DNA of 5,056 nucleotides from an uncultured Dysosmobacter sp. (GTDB taxonomy: Bacteria > Bacillota > Clostridia > Oscillospirales > Oscillospiraceae). The stretch is taken from positions 1 to 5,056 of the forward strand of contig CAKTSC010000131.1 of NCBI GenBank assembly GCA_934597465.1, in the 5' to 3' direction. Below are positions 1 through 5,056 of this stretch, one piece after another (position 1 is the first letter of the stretch; each line of letters starts with the position of its first letter). The translations under genes and the position numbers were made by a program. The notes beneath the pieces were generated by a model. That model was not told the DNA's origin. It saw only the letters and a program-made list of their open reading frames with translations, and did no database searches.

Positions 1-179
1 CCCTCCTCATAGTAGACGGCCTGCTTGGCGTCCAGCCGGGAGAGCATGGTGATGACGGTATTCTTGGACCAGCCGGTGTCCCCCCGGAGGGCGGCGGTGA
101 GCTCCGTGATGGTGCGGGGGGAAGCGTCCCAGAGCTTGTTCATGAGCTTCCACTCCCCGTCGGACAGGTGTACTTTCAT
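1..179 (-). CDS. BlaI/MecI/CopY-family transcriptional repressor (partial, N-terminal half)
   Basis: About 59 codons read leftwards from an ATG at 179-177 and run off the left edge, so the C-terminus is missing. The protein begins MKVHLSDGEWKLMNKLW, continues with an ITELTAAL helix, and has WSKNTVITMLSRL at about residues 38-50, followed by an Ala-Val-Tyr-Tyr wing. This is the winged-helix DNA-binding domain of the BlaI/MecI/CopY family: the S-D-x-E-W-x-x-M start and the W-S-x-x-T-V-x-x-x-L-x-R-L recognition helix are characteristic. Family members are about 120-130 residues, dimerise through the missing C-terminal half, and often sit next to a BlaR1-type sensor protease, which could lie beyond the edge. 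The start is set by a perfect AAGGAGG (188-194) eight bases upstream. The promoter carries two probable operators, suggesting autorepression. Target genes and inducer (beta-lactam, copper or other) cannot be told from this fragment. Confidence 0.9.
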   Translation of the reverse strand, partial: MKVHLSDGEWKLMNKLWDASPRTITELTAALRGDTGWSKNTVITMLSRLDAKQAVYYEE

Positions 180-187
180 GGCAGGTT

Positions 188-194
188 CCTCCTT
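188..194 (-). promoter_or_regulatory. Ribosome binding site of the BlaI-family gene
   Basis: On the minus strand this reads AAGGAGG, a full Shine-Dalgarno match, with an eight-base spacer to the ATG at 179-177. It decides the start of the partial repressor gene. Confidence 0.85.
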
Positions 195-219
195 GCTGGC
201 ACTCTCCGGTTTCAGAGAG

Positions 220-235
220 GTATACTGTTGTCTAC
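220..235 (-). promoter_or_regulatory. Probable BlaI-family operator, copy 2 (just downstream of the transcription start)
   Basis: The minus strand reads GTAGACAACAGTATAC, a dyad with five of six outer bases symmetric (GTAGAC / GTATAC). It lies 43 bp from the equivalent point in copy 1, about four helical turns, so two repressor dimers would sit on the same face of the DNA on either side of the -10 box. Confidence 0.6.
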
Positions 236-248
236 TTTTGATGGCATC

Positions 249-277
249 ATGATAGCAGAACGGTATACGGATGTCAA
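249..277 (-). promoter_or_regulatory. Sigma-70/SigA-type promoter of the BlaI-family gene
   Basis: On the minus strand a perfect -35 box TTGACA (272-277) is followed by a 17-base spacer and a -10 box TATCAT (249-254, one mismatch to TATAAT). Transcription should start near position 242, giving a leader of about 60 bases before the repressor ATG. The -35 box lies inside one copy of a 16-bp dyad (263-278), and a second copy (220-235) lies just past the expected start point, so a bound repressor would block both polymerase binding and escape. Confidence 0.8.
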
Positions 278-278
278 C
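263..278 (-). promoter_or_regulatory. Probable BlaI-family operator, copy 1 (over the -35 box)
   Basis: The minus strand reads GTTGACATCCGTATAC, an imperfect dyad of the form GTnnAC-N4-GTATAC. It matches the copy at 220-235 at 13 of 16 positions, and its first half includes the -35 TTGACA. That the neighbouring BlaI-family repressor binds here is an inference from position, symmetry and repetition. The family typically binds short dyads of the TACA/TGTA type, and this site is related to but not identical with the classical staphylococcal sequence. Confidence 0.6.
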
Positions 279-326
279 CACAAAATGATGACAGTTCGGT
301 AACAATGGGAAAGGGGCGCGCGGCAG

Positions 327-356
327 TTGACCGGGAGGGGCGGATGGCGGTATAAT
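327..356 (+). promoter_or_regulatory. Sigma-70/SigA-type promoter of the pcrA-like helicase gene
   Basis: TTGACC (327-332) is separated by 18 bases from a perfect TATAAT (351-356). Transcription would start near 362-364, leaving a leader of about 33 bases before the helicase ATG. The boxes lie about 50 bp or more from the dyads of the divergent repressor gene and do not overlap them, so the helicase is probably expressed independently of that repressor. Confidence 0.75.
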
Positions 357-395
357 GAAGGTCTAAGAAGAAAACTGACGAAATGAGGCTATTGC

Positions 396-2951
396 ATGAC
401 CTTTGAGGAACGCTACATCGCCGCCCGGCGCGGCGCCATCGCCCGGGACTTCCGGCGGCTCAACACGGCCCAGCTCCAGGCCGCCCTCACCACCGAGGGG
501 CCCCTGCTGCTGCTGGCGGGTGCCGGCAGCGGCAAGACCACGGTGCTGATCCAGCGGATCTACAACCTTTTGACCTATGGCCGGGGCAGCGACTGCGCCG
601 AGGTGCCGGAGGACGCCGGGGAGGAGGAGCTCGCCTTCCTGGAGAACCTTCCGGAGGAGCTCAGCGGGGCGGACGAGGCGCGGATCCGGCGGCTGTGCGC
701 CGTGGAGCCCGCCCGGCCCTGGGAGGTACTGGCCATCACCTTCACCAACAAGGCGGCGGGAGAGCTGAAGGAGCGGCTGGCGGCCCGGCTGGGGCCCGCC
801 GCCAACGAGATCTGGGCCTCCACCTTCCACTCCGCCTGTGTGCGGATCCTGCGGCGGGACATCGAGCACCTGGGCTTTCAGAAGGACTTCACCATCTACG
901 ATACCGACGACTCCAAGCGGGTGGTGCGGGACTGCGTCCGGGAGCTGAACCTGGACGAGAAGGCCTTTACCCCCCGGGAGGTGCTGGGCGTCATCAGCCG
1001 GGCCAAGGACCGCTATGAGACGCCGGAGGACTTCGCCCGGAGCCAGGACGGGGAGCGGGACTGGAAGTACGCCCGCATCGCCAAGGTCTACGCCCGGTAT
1101 GAGGCCAAGCTCCGGGCGGCCAACGCCCTGGACTTCGACGACCTCATCTTCCACACGGTGACGCTGCTGCGGACCTGCCCGGAGGTGCTGGAGTACTACC
1201 AGCGGAAGTTCCGCTACGTGCTGGTGGACGAGTACCAGGACACCAACCATCTGCAGTATCTGCTCACGGCCCTTCTCGCCGGGGGGCGGAAGAACCTCTG
1301 CGTGGTGGGCGACGACGACCAGAGCATCTACCGCTTCCGGGGGGCCAACATTGAGAACATCCTGAGCTTTGAGAAGCAGTATCCCAAGGCCCGGCTCATC
1401 CGGCTGGAGCAGAACTACCGCTCCACCCAGAACATCCTGGACGCCGCCAACGCCGTCATCGCCAACAACACCGGCCGCAAGGGCAAGACCCTCTGGACCA
1501 AGAGCGGCGGCGGCGAGCCCGTCCACATCCGCACCGTCTTCAACGAGGGGGACGAGGCCAACTTCGTGGCCGGGGACATCCTGATGGGGGTCCACCGGGG
1601 GCGGCAGTTCCGGGACCACGCCGTGCTCTACCGCACCAACGCCCAGTCCAACGCCCTGGAATACGCCATGAAGCGCAACGGCATCGCCTACCGCATCGTG
1701 GGCGGCACCAAGTTCTTTGACCGGGCGGAGGTGAAGGACATCCTCTCCTACCTGTGCGTCCTGAATAACCCCCTGGACGACCTGCGCCTGCGGCGGATCA
1801 TCAATGTCCCCGCCCGGGGCATCGGCAACACCACCATCGAGAAGCTCACGGTGGTGGCGGCGCAGCAGCAGCTCTCCCTCTACGAGACCATCCGGAACGC
1901 CGACCTCTTCCCGGAGCTGAAGAGCGCCGCGGCGAAGCTTTTGAAGTTCGCCGACCTCATCGACTCCCTCCGCGCCGCTGGGGGACGGCTGGCCCTGCCG
2001 GAGTTCTATGACCAGGTGCTGGACGACACCGGCTACGTCCGGGCCCTGGAGGAGAAGAACGACATGGAGAGCCGGGGCCGCATCGAGAACGTCCAGGAGC
2101 TGAAGTCCAACATCCTGGGCTTCCTGGACGGAGAGCCGGAGGATCCCACCCTCTCGGGCTTCCTCAATGAGATCGCCCTCTACACGGACCTGGACAGCGT
2201 CAGCGCCGACGATGACTGCGTCACCATGATGACCATGCACGCCGCCAAGGGCCTGGAGTTCCCGGTGGTGTATGTTGTCGGCGTGGAGGAGGGGCTTTTC
2301 CCCGGCCAGAGCGCCGCCTACGACCCTGAGGAGCTGGAGGAGGAGCGGCGCATCTGCTACGTGGCCATGACCCGGGCCAAGGAGAAGCTGACCCTCACCA
2401 ACGCCCGGCAGCGGATGCTCTACGGCAAGACCTCCCCCTGCCAGCCCTCCCGTTTCCTGAAGGAGATCCCGGAGGCGAACATGGAGTGGCAGGGCAAGCC
2501 CGAGCCCCGGCCTGAGCGCAGTGAGTGGGACGCCGACGGCTTCGGCAGCCCCGGCTGGGACGACGGCTTTGACGGCAGCTTCCGCCAGAAGGGCAGCTAC
2601 GGCGGCTACCGGGCCTCCTCCGGCGGCTACGGCAGCGGCAGCTATGGCGGCCGTTCCGGTGGCTACAGTGGGGGGAGCGCCCCCAGCGGGCGCTCCTACC
2701 GCGGCACCGGCGTGGGCCGGCCGGGGAGGCCCTCCCCGGCCCGGAGCGCTTCCCCGGCGGGGAAGTCCGCCCCGAAAGCGGCCGCCGTGGAGTTCCAGAC
2801 GGGGGACCGCGTGGAGCACAGCGCCTTCGGCCAGGGGACGGTGCTCTCCGTCACCCCCATGGGCGGCGACGCCCTGATGGAGGTCCAGTTTGGCGACATC
2901 CGCAAAAAGCTCATGTGGAAGACCGCCGGGGCCCACATGAGAAAGCTCTGA
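396..2951 (+). CDS. pcrA: PcrA/UvrD-type superfamily 1A ATP-dependent DNA helicase
   Basis: An 851-residue 3'-5' DNA translocase/helicase of the UvrD/PcrA family, which acts in nucleotide excision repair, rolling-circle replication and removal of RecA or stalled RNA polymerase. Motifs in order: Q motif (LNTAQ, 22-26), Walker A AGAGSGKTT (41-49), Ia ITFTNKAAGELK (114-125), Ic STFHSACVRIL (142-152), Walker B VLVDEYQDT (275-283), III VVGDDDQSIYRFRGA (303-317), IV LEQNYRST (337-344), V MMTMHAAKGLEFP (611-623), VI RRICYVAMTRAKEKL (651-665). All catalytic residues look intact. It exceeds the usual 720-780 residues because of an acidic insert between motifs I and Ia (about 61-108) and a Gly/Ser/Tyr-rich linker (about 733-772). 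Residues 799-851 form the Tudor-like C-terminal domain (DRVEHSAFGQGTV), which in PcrA/UvrD contacts RNA polymerase. The ATG at 396 is the first possible start after an in-frame stop at 384-386; a modest GAGG (385-388) lies seven bases upstream. The gene appears monocistronic, with its own promoter and terminator. Confidence 0.95.
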   Translation: MTFEERYIAARRGAIARDFRRLNTAQLQAALTTEGPLLLLAGAGSGKTTVLIQRIYNLLTYGRGSDCAEVPEDAGEEELAFLENLPEELSGADEARIRRLCAVEPARPWEVLAITFTNKAAGELKERLAARLGPAANEIWASTFHSACVRILRRDIEHLGFQKDFTIYDTDDSKRVVRDCVRELNLDEKAFTPREVLGVISRAKDRYETPEDFARSQDGERDWKYARIAKVYARYEAKLRAANALDFDDLIFHTVTLLRTCPEVLEYYQRKFRYVLVDEYQDTNHLQYLLTALLAGGRKNLCVVGDDDQSIYRFRGANIENILSFEKQYPKARLIRLEQNYRSTQNILDAANAVIANNTGRKGKTLWTKSGGGEPVHIRTVFNEGDEANFVAGDILMGVHRGRQFRDHAVLYRTNAQSNALEYAMKRNGIAYRIVGGTKFFDRAEVKDILSYLCVLNNPLDDLRLRRIINVPARGIGNTTIEKLTVVAAQQQLSLYETIRNADLFPELKSAAAKLLKFADLIDSLRAAGGRLALPEFYDQVLDDTGYVRALEEKNDMESRGRIENVQELKSNILGFLDGEPEDPTLSGFLNEIALYTDLDSVSADDDCVTMMTMHAAKGLEFPVVYVVGVEEGLFPGQSAAYDPEELEEERRICYVAMTRAKEKLTLTNARQRMLYGKTSPCQPSRFLKEIPEANMEWQGKPEPRPERSEWDADGFGSPGWDDGFDGSFRQKGSYGGYRASSGGYGSGSYGGRSGGYSGGSAPSGRSYRGTGVGRPGRPSPARSASPAGKSAPKAAAVEFQTGDRVEHSAFGQGTVLSVTPMGGDALMEVQFGDIRKKLMWKTAGAHMRKL
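2592..2711 (+). repeat. Low-complexity Gly/Ser/Tyr coding repeat in the helicase tail
   Basis: This stretch encodes residues 733-772, of which 32 of 40 are Gly (16), Ser (10) or Tyr (6), with interspersed Arg. It is built of degenerate GGC-GGC-TAC and GGC-AGC-TAC units; GGCGGCTAC occurs exactly at 2601-2609 and 2622-2630. It lies in the hypervariable linker between the helicase core and the C-terminal Tudor-like domain, and is presumably disordered. The frame stays open, so it is an in-frame expansion and not a break. Confidence 0.8.
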
Positions 2952-3003
2952 GCCCGCTTCCCGCGCTTCCCACCCGGCGGCCCCGGTTTTCCGGATCACA
3001 GCA

Positions 3004-3038
3004 AAAGACCCGATCCCGCTTTGCGGGATCGGGTCTTT
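3004..3038. terminator. Bidirectional rho-independent terminator between convergent genes
   Basis: A perfect 16-bp inverted repeat (3004-3019 with 3023-3038) surrounds a three-base TTT loop. The outer pairs are A-T (AAAG...CTTT), so each strand ends in a short T-run: TCTTTCC on plus and TCTTTTGC on minus. It lies 52 bases past the helicase stop and 21 bases past the stop of the minus-strand decarboxylase gene, so one hairpin can serve both transcripts. The rest of the 2952-3059 gap shows no other feature. Confidence 0.9.
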
Positions 3039-3059
3039 CCTTCGTTTTCACGGCCGGTC

Positions 3060-4502
3060 TCAGCCGTGGAACTCCACGTAGAGCTCCCGGACGGCGTCGG
3101 GGTCGGCCTGGCTGGCGGAGAGCTCGGGGACGGGCTCCGGGGCCTTTGCGGCATCCCGGACGGCCAGGAACTTGGCGGCCACCTGGGGGAAGAGGGCCAG
3201 GGAGAGGACGTCCTCCTCGCTCTTGGCGACATCCTTGAACTCTTCCTTGTACTTCTCCAGCTCCGGCTCCAGCCGATCAGCGGGGCGGCAGGTGATGACC
3301 TCTTCGGGCCGGATCCCGGCGAGAGCCCGGACTTCCTCGCTGACGGTGCCGGGAACGGCGCCGTACTCGCCCCGGAGCAGGGCCTTGGACTCCTTGGGGA
3401 AGGTCTTGTACTTCCCCACCACCACGTTCATGACAGCCTGGGTGCCCACGATCTGGGAAGTAGGCGTCACCAGGGGGGGATAGCCAAAGTCCTTGCGCAC
3501 CCGGGGGACTTCCGCCAGGACATCGTAGTAGCGATCCTCCTTCCCGGCCTGCTTGAGCTGGGAGATGAGGTTACTCAGCATGCCGCCGGGCACCTGGTAG
3601 ATGAGGGTGTTGGTGTCCACGTTCAGTACCTTGGGGTCGAGAGACCCGGCGTCCTTCAGCCGCTGGGCGACTTTCCGGAAGTGGGCGGCGGCCTGGCTCA
3701 TGGCCTCCTGGGAGAGGCCGGGATCCCGGGGGGTGCCGCGCAGGGTGGCGGCCAGGGACTCCGTGGCGGGCTGGGAGGTGCCGTTGGCCAGGGGGGAAAG
3801 GGCGGTATCCACGATATCCACCCCGGCCATGGCGGCCATGAGGTTCACCATGTCGCCGGTGCCGGTGGTGTTGTGGGTGTGGAGGTGGATGGGGACGGAG
3901 ACCGTCTCCTTCAGGCGCTTGATGAGGGAGTAGGCGTCCATGGGCAGGAGCAAATTCGCCATGTCCTTGATGCAGATGGCGCTGGCGCCCATCTCCTCCA
4001 GCTCCTTGGCGAGCTTCACGAAGTAGTCCTCATTGTGGATGGGGGAGACGGTGTAGCTCATGGCGGCCTCCACCTCCCCGCCGTACTTGCGGGTGGATCG
4101 GATGGCCTGCTCCAGGTTGCGGACGTCGTTCAAGGCGTCGAAGATGCGGATGATGTCGATGCCGTTCTCGATGGACTTGCGGCAGAAGGCGTCCACCACA
4201 TCGTCGGCGTAGTGCTTGTAGCCCAGGATGTTCTGGCCCCGGAAGAGCATCTGGAGCTTGGTGTGCTTCACGTGCTGGCGGATGGTGCGCAGGCGCTCCC
4301 AGGGGTCTTCGTTCAGGAAGCGCATGCAGGCGTCGAAGGTGGCGCCGCCCCAGCACTCCAGGGAGTAGTAGCCCACGCTGTCCAGGATCTCCAGGGCGGG
4401 GAGCATATCCTCCATGGTCATGCGGGTAGCCGCCTGGGACTGGTGGGCATCCCGGAGGATGGTATCGGTGATGAGCAGGGGCTTGTCGGATAAGAATTCC
4501 AT
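3060..4502 (-). CDS. oadA: Oxaloacetate decarboxylase alpha subunit (pyruvate carboxyltransferase domain, no biotin domain)
   Basis: A 480-residue soluble carboxyltransferase that moves the carboxyl group of oxaloacetate onto carrier-bound biotin, releasing pyruvate. The family signature is clear: TDTILRDAHQS (12-22), with D18 a metal ligand; ECWGGATFD (49-57); LFRGQNILGY (86-95); CIKDMA (177-182), with K179 at the position of the carboxylated lysine; and HLHTHNTTG (206-214), with metal ligands H208 and H210. NGTSQPATES (240-249) is also typical. A conserved PYC/OADA region follows to about residue 440, then a Pro/Ala/Glu-rich end. OadA proteins of about 590 residues end in a biotinyl domain with an AMKM motif; here that domain is absent, so the carrier must be a separate protein. 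The start is supported by AAGGAGG five bases upstream. It is the last gene of an operon behind the beta subunit, 10 bases away. Related 5S transcarboxylase or pyruvate carboxylase subunit B names are possible, but the beta neighbour favours the decarboxylase. Confidence 0.92.
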   Translation of the reverse strand: MEFLSDKPLLITDTILRDAHQSQAATRMTMEDMLPALEILDSVGYYSLECWGGATFDACMRFLNEDPWERLRTIRQHVKHTKLQMLFRGQNILGYKHYADDVVDAFCRKSIENGIDIIRIFDALNDVRNLEQAIRSTRKYGGEVEAAMSYTVSPIHNEDYFVKLAKELEEMGASAICIKDMANLLLPMDAYSLIKRLKETVSVPIHLHTHNTTGTGDMVNLMAAMAGVDIVDTALSPLANGTSQPATESLAATLRGTPRDPGLSQEAMSQAAAHFRKVAQRLKDAGSLDPKVLNVDTNTLIYQVPGGMLSNLISQLKQAGKEDRYYDVLAEVPRVRKDFGYPPLVTPTSQIVGTQAVMNVVVGKYKTFPKESKALLRGEYGAVPGTVSEEVRALAGIRPEEVITCRPADRLEPELEKYKEEFKDVAKSEEDVLSLALFPQVAAKFLAVRDAAKAPEPVPELSASQADPDAVRELYVEFHG

Positions 4503-4507
4503 GGTTC

Positions 4508-4514
4508 CCTCCTT
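4508..4514 (-). promoter_or_regulatory. Ribosome binding site of oadA, overlapping the beta-subunit stop codon
   Basis: The minus strand reads AAGGAGG, five bases before the oadA ATG at 4502-4500. The TAA stop of the upstream beta-subunit gene (4515-4513) shares its last two bases with this site, so ribosomes finishing the beta subunit are placed on the oadA start. This suggests translational coupling of two subunits needed together. Confidence 0.8.
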
Positions 4515-5056
4515 AACCGTAGAGGCTGATGAGGACGCCCGCCGCGATGGCGGAGCCGATGACGCCGGCCACGTTGGGGCCCATGGCGTGCATCAGGAGG
4601 AAGTTGCCGGGGTTGGCCTCCTGGCCCACCTTCTGGGAGACCCGGGCGGCCATGGGCACGGCGGAGACGCCGGCGGAGCCGATGAGGGGATTGATCTTCT
4701 CCTTGAGGAAGAGGTTCATGAACTTGGCCAGCAGCACGCCGCCGGCGGTGCCGAAGCTGAAGGCCACGATGCCCATGGCCAGGATCTTCAGGGTGCCCCA
4801 GGAGAGGAAGGTGGCACCGGTGGCGGTGGCGCCCACGCTGACGCCCAGGAAGATGGTGACGATGTTCATCAGCTCATTCTGGATGGTCTTGCTGAGACGG
4901 TCGGTAACGCCGCTCTCCTTCAGGAGGTTGCCCAGCATCAGGCAGGCGATGAGGGGCGCGGCGGAGGGCACCAGGAGCGCCACGAAGATGGTGACCACGA
5001 TGGGGAAGAGGATCTTCTCCCGCTTGGAGACCTCACGCAGGGGACGCATGACGATC
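4513..5056 (-). CDS. oadB: Na+-translocating decarboxylase beta subunit, C-terminal part (OadB/GcdB/MmdB family, partial)
   Basis: The C-terminal 180 or so residues of the membrane subunit that decarboxylates carboxybiotin and exports Na+. The frame is open to the right edge. The Met at 5049-5047 is internal: the codons before it continue as Ile-Val, and family members are about 375-435 residues, so more than half lies outside. Counting from that Met, the diagnostic block [19 protein letters not shown] spans 120-138. It holds N120, G124, S129 and R136, matching N373, G377, S382 and R389 of Klebsiella OadB, which are tied to Na+ binding and transport. Hydrophobic membrane-type segments lie at about 13-40, 59-76, 86-108 and 149-178, and [19 protein letters not shown] near the end is typical. 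The beta family is shared by oxaloacetate, methylmalonyl-CoA, glutaconyl-CoA and malonate decarboxylases; the adjacent oadA points to oxaloacetate. Biotin carrier and gamma subunits are expected further upstream. Confidence 0.93.
   Translation of the reverse strand, partial: IVMRPLREVSKREKILFPIVVTIFVALLVPSAAPLIACLMLGNLLKESGVTDRLSKTIQNELMNIVTIFLGVSVGATATGATFLSWGTLKILAMGIVAFSFGTAGGVLLAKFMNLFLKEKINPLIGSAGVSAVPMAARVSQKVGQEANPGNFLLMHAMGPNVAGVIGSAIAAGVLISLYG

Noticed and set aside
25..252. A 75-codon plus-strand open frame across the left end
   Set aside because: It is antisense to the BlaI-family gene, whose conserved winged-helix motif and strong ribosome binding site are on the minus strand.
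246..253. ATCATGAT perfect 8-bp palindrome near the repressor promoter
   Set aside because: It overlaps the -10 box TATCAT and occurs only once; it is short enough to be chance, and the repeated 16-bp dyads are better operator candidates.
279..326. Possible third operator or small RNA between the two divergent promoters
   Set aside because: No further copy of the 16-bp dyad and no convincing hairpin with a T-tract is visible here; it appears to be plain spacer.
383..406. A seven-codon upstream reading frame (ATG AGG CTA TTG CAT GAC CTT TGA) overlapping the helicase start
   Set aside because: It could couple to the helicase ATG at 396, but its own ribosome binding site is poor and the GAGG lies within it, placed correctly for the helicase start. 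Chance is the simpler explanation.
363..2999. A very long open frame of 878 codons on the minus strand covering the whole helicase gene
   Set aside because: It is exactly antisense to a gene with every helicase motif. It translates to Leu/Val/Gly/Ala-rich sequence with no recognisable domain. High GC in third codon positions removes stop codons from the opposite frame, which explains its length.
3021..4493. A 490-codon open frame on the plus strand opposite oadA
   Set aside because: Composition is repetitive Gly/Val/His/Leu without motifs, and it begins inside the terminator hairpin. It is an antisense shadow of the conserved carboxyltransferase.
1..5056. Mobile element, CRISPR array, tRNA/rRNA or phage gene
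   Set aside because: No regularly spaced repeats, terminal inverted repeats with a transposase, integrase, or structured RNA pattern was seen; all long stretches are accounted for by housekeeping and metabolic genes.

Overview
The window looks like chromosomal DNA from a GC-rich Clostridia/Firmicutes gut anaerobe, probably Oscillospiraceae-like (Flavonifractor, Intestinimonas or Lawsonibacter type). The reasons are strong AAGGAGG ribosome binding sites, a BlaI/MecI-type repressor, a PcrA-type helicase with an acidic insert I associate with this lineage, and a sodium-pump decarboxylase operon, all with strongly GC-biased third codon positions. The genus is an inference.

Layout. Positions 1-179 (minus) hold the N-terminal half of a BlaI/MecI/CopY-family repressor that runs off the left edge. 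Positions 180-395 are a divergent regulatory region. It has a near-consensus minus-strand promoter (272-277 / 249-254) flanked by two copies of a 16-bp imperfect dyad, probably the repressor's own operators, and a separate plus-strand promoter (327-332 / 351-356) for the helicase. Positions 396-2951 (plus) encode a complete 851-residue UvrD/PcrA superfamily 1 DNA helicase with all the canonical motifs, an acidic insert between motifs I and Ia, a Gly/Ser/Tyr-rich linker and a C-terminal Tudor-like domain. A 16-bp perfect hairpin at 3004-3038 separates it from the convergent minus-strand genes and can terminate in both directions.

Positions 3060-4502 (minus) encode the carboxyltransferase (alpha) subunit of an oxaloacetate decarboxylase, without a fused biotin domain. 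Upstream of it, 4513 to beyond the right edge (minus) is the C-terminal part of the membrane beta subunit of the sodium-translocating decarboxylase. The two are 10 bases apart, and the beta stop codon lies inside the alpha ribosome binding site. Together they would decarboxylate oxaloacetate via biotin and couple this to Na+ export. The biotin carrier and small gamma subunit are not in the window and are expected upstream, beyond position 5056.

I see no new multi-gene system. The points most worth a second look are the two-operator promoter of the repressor, the helicase's lineage-type insert and low-complexity tail, and the biotin-less alpha subunit.
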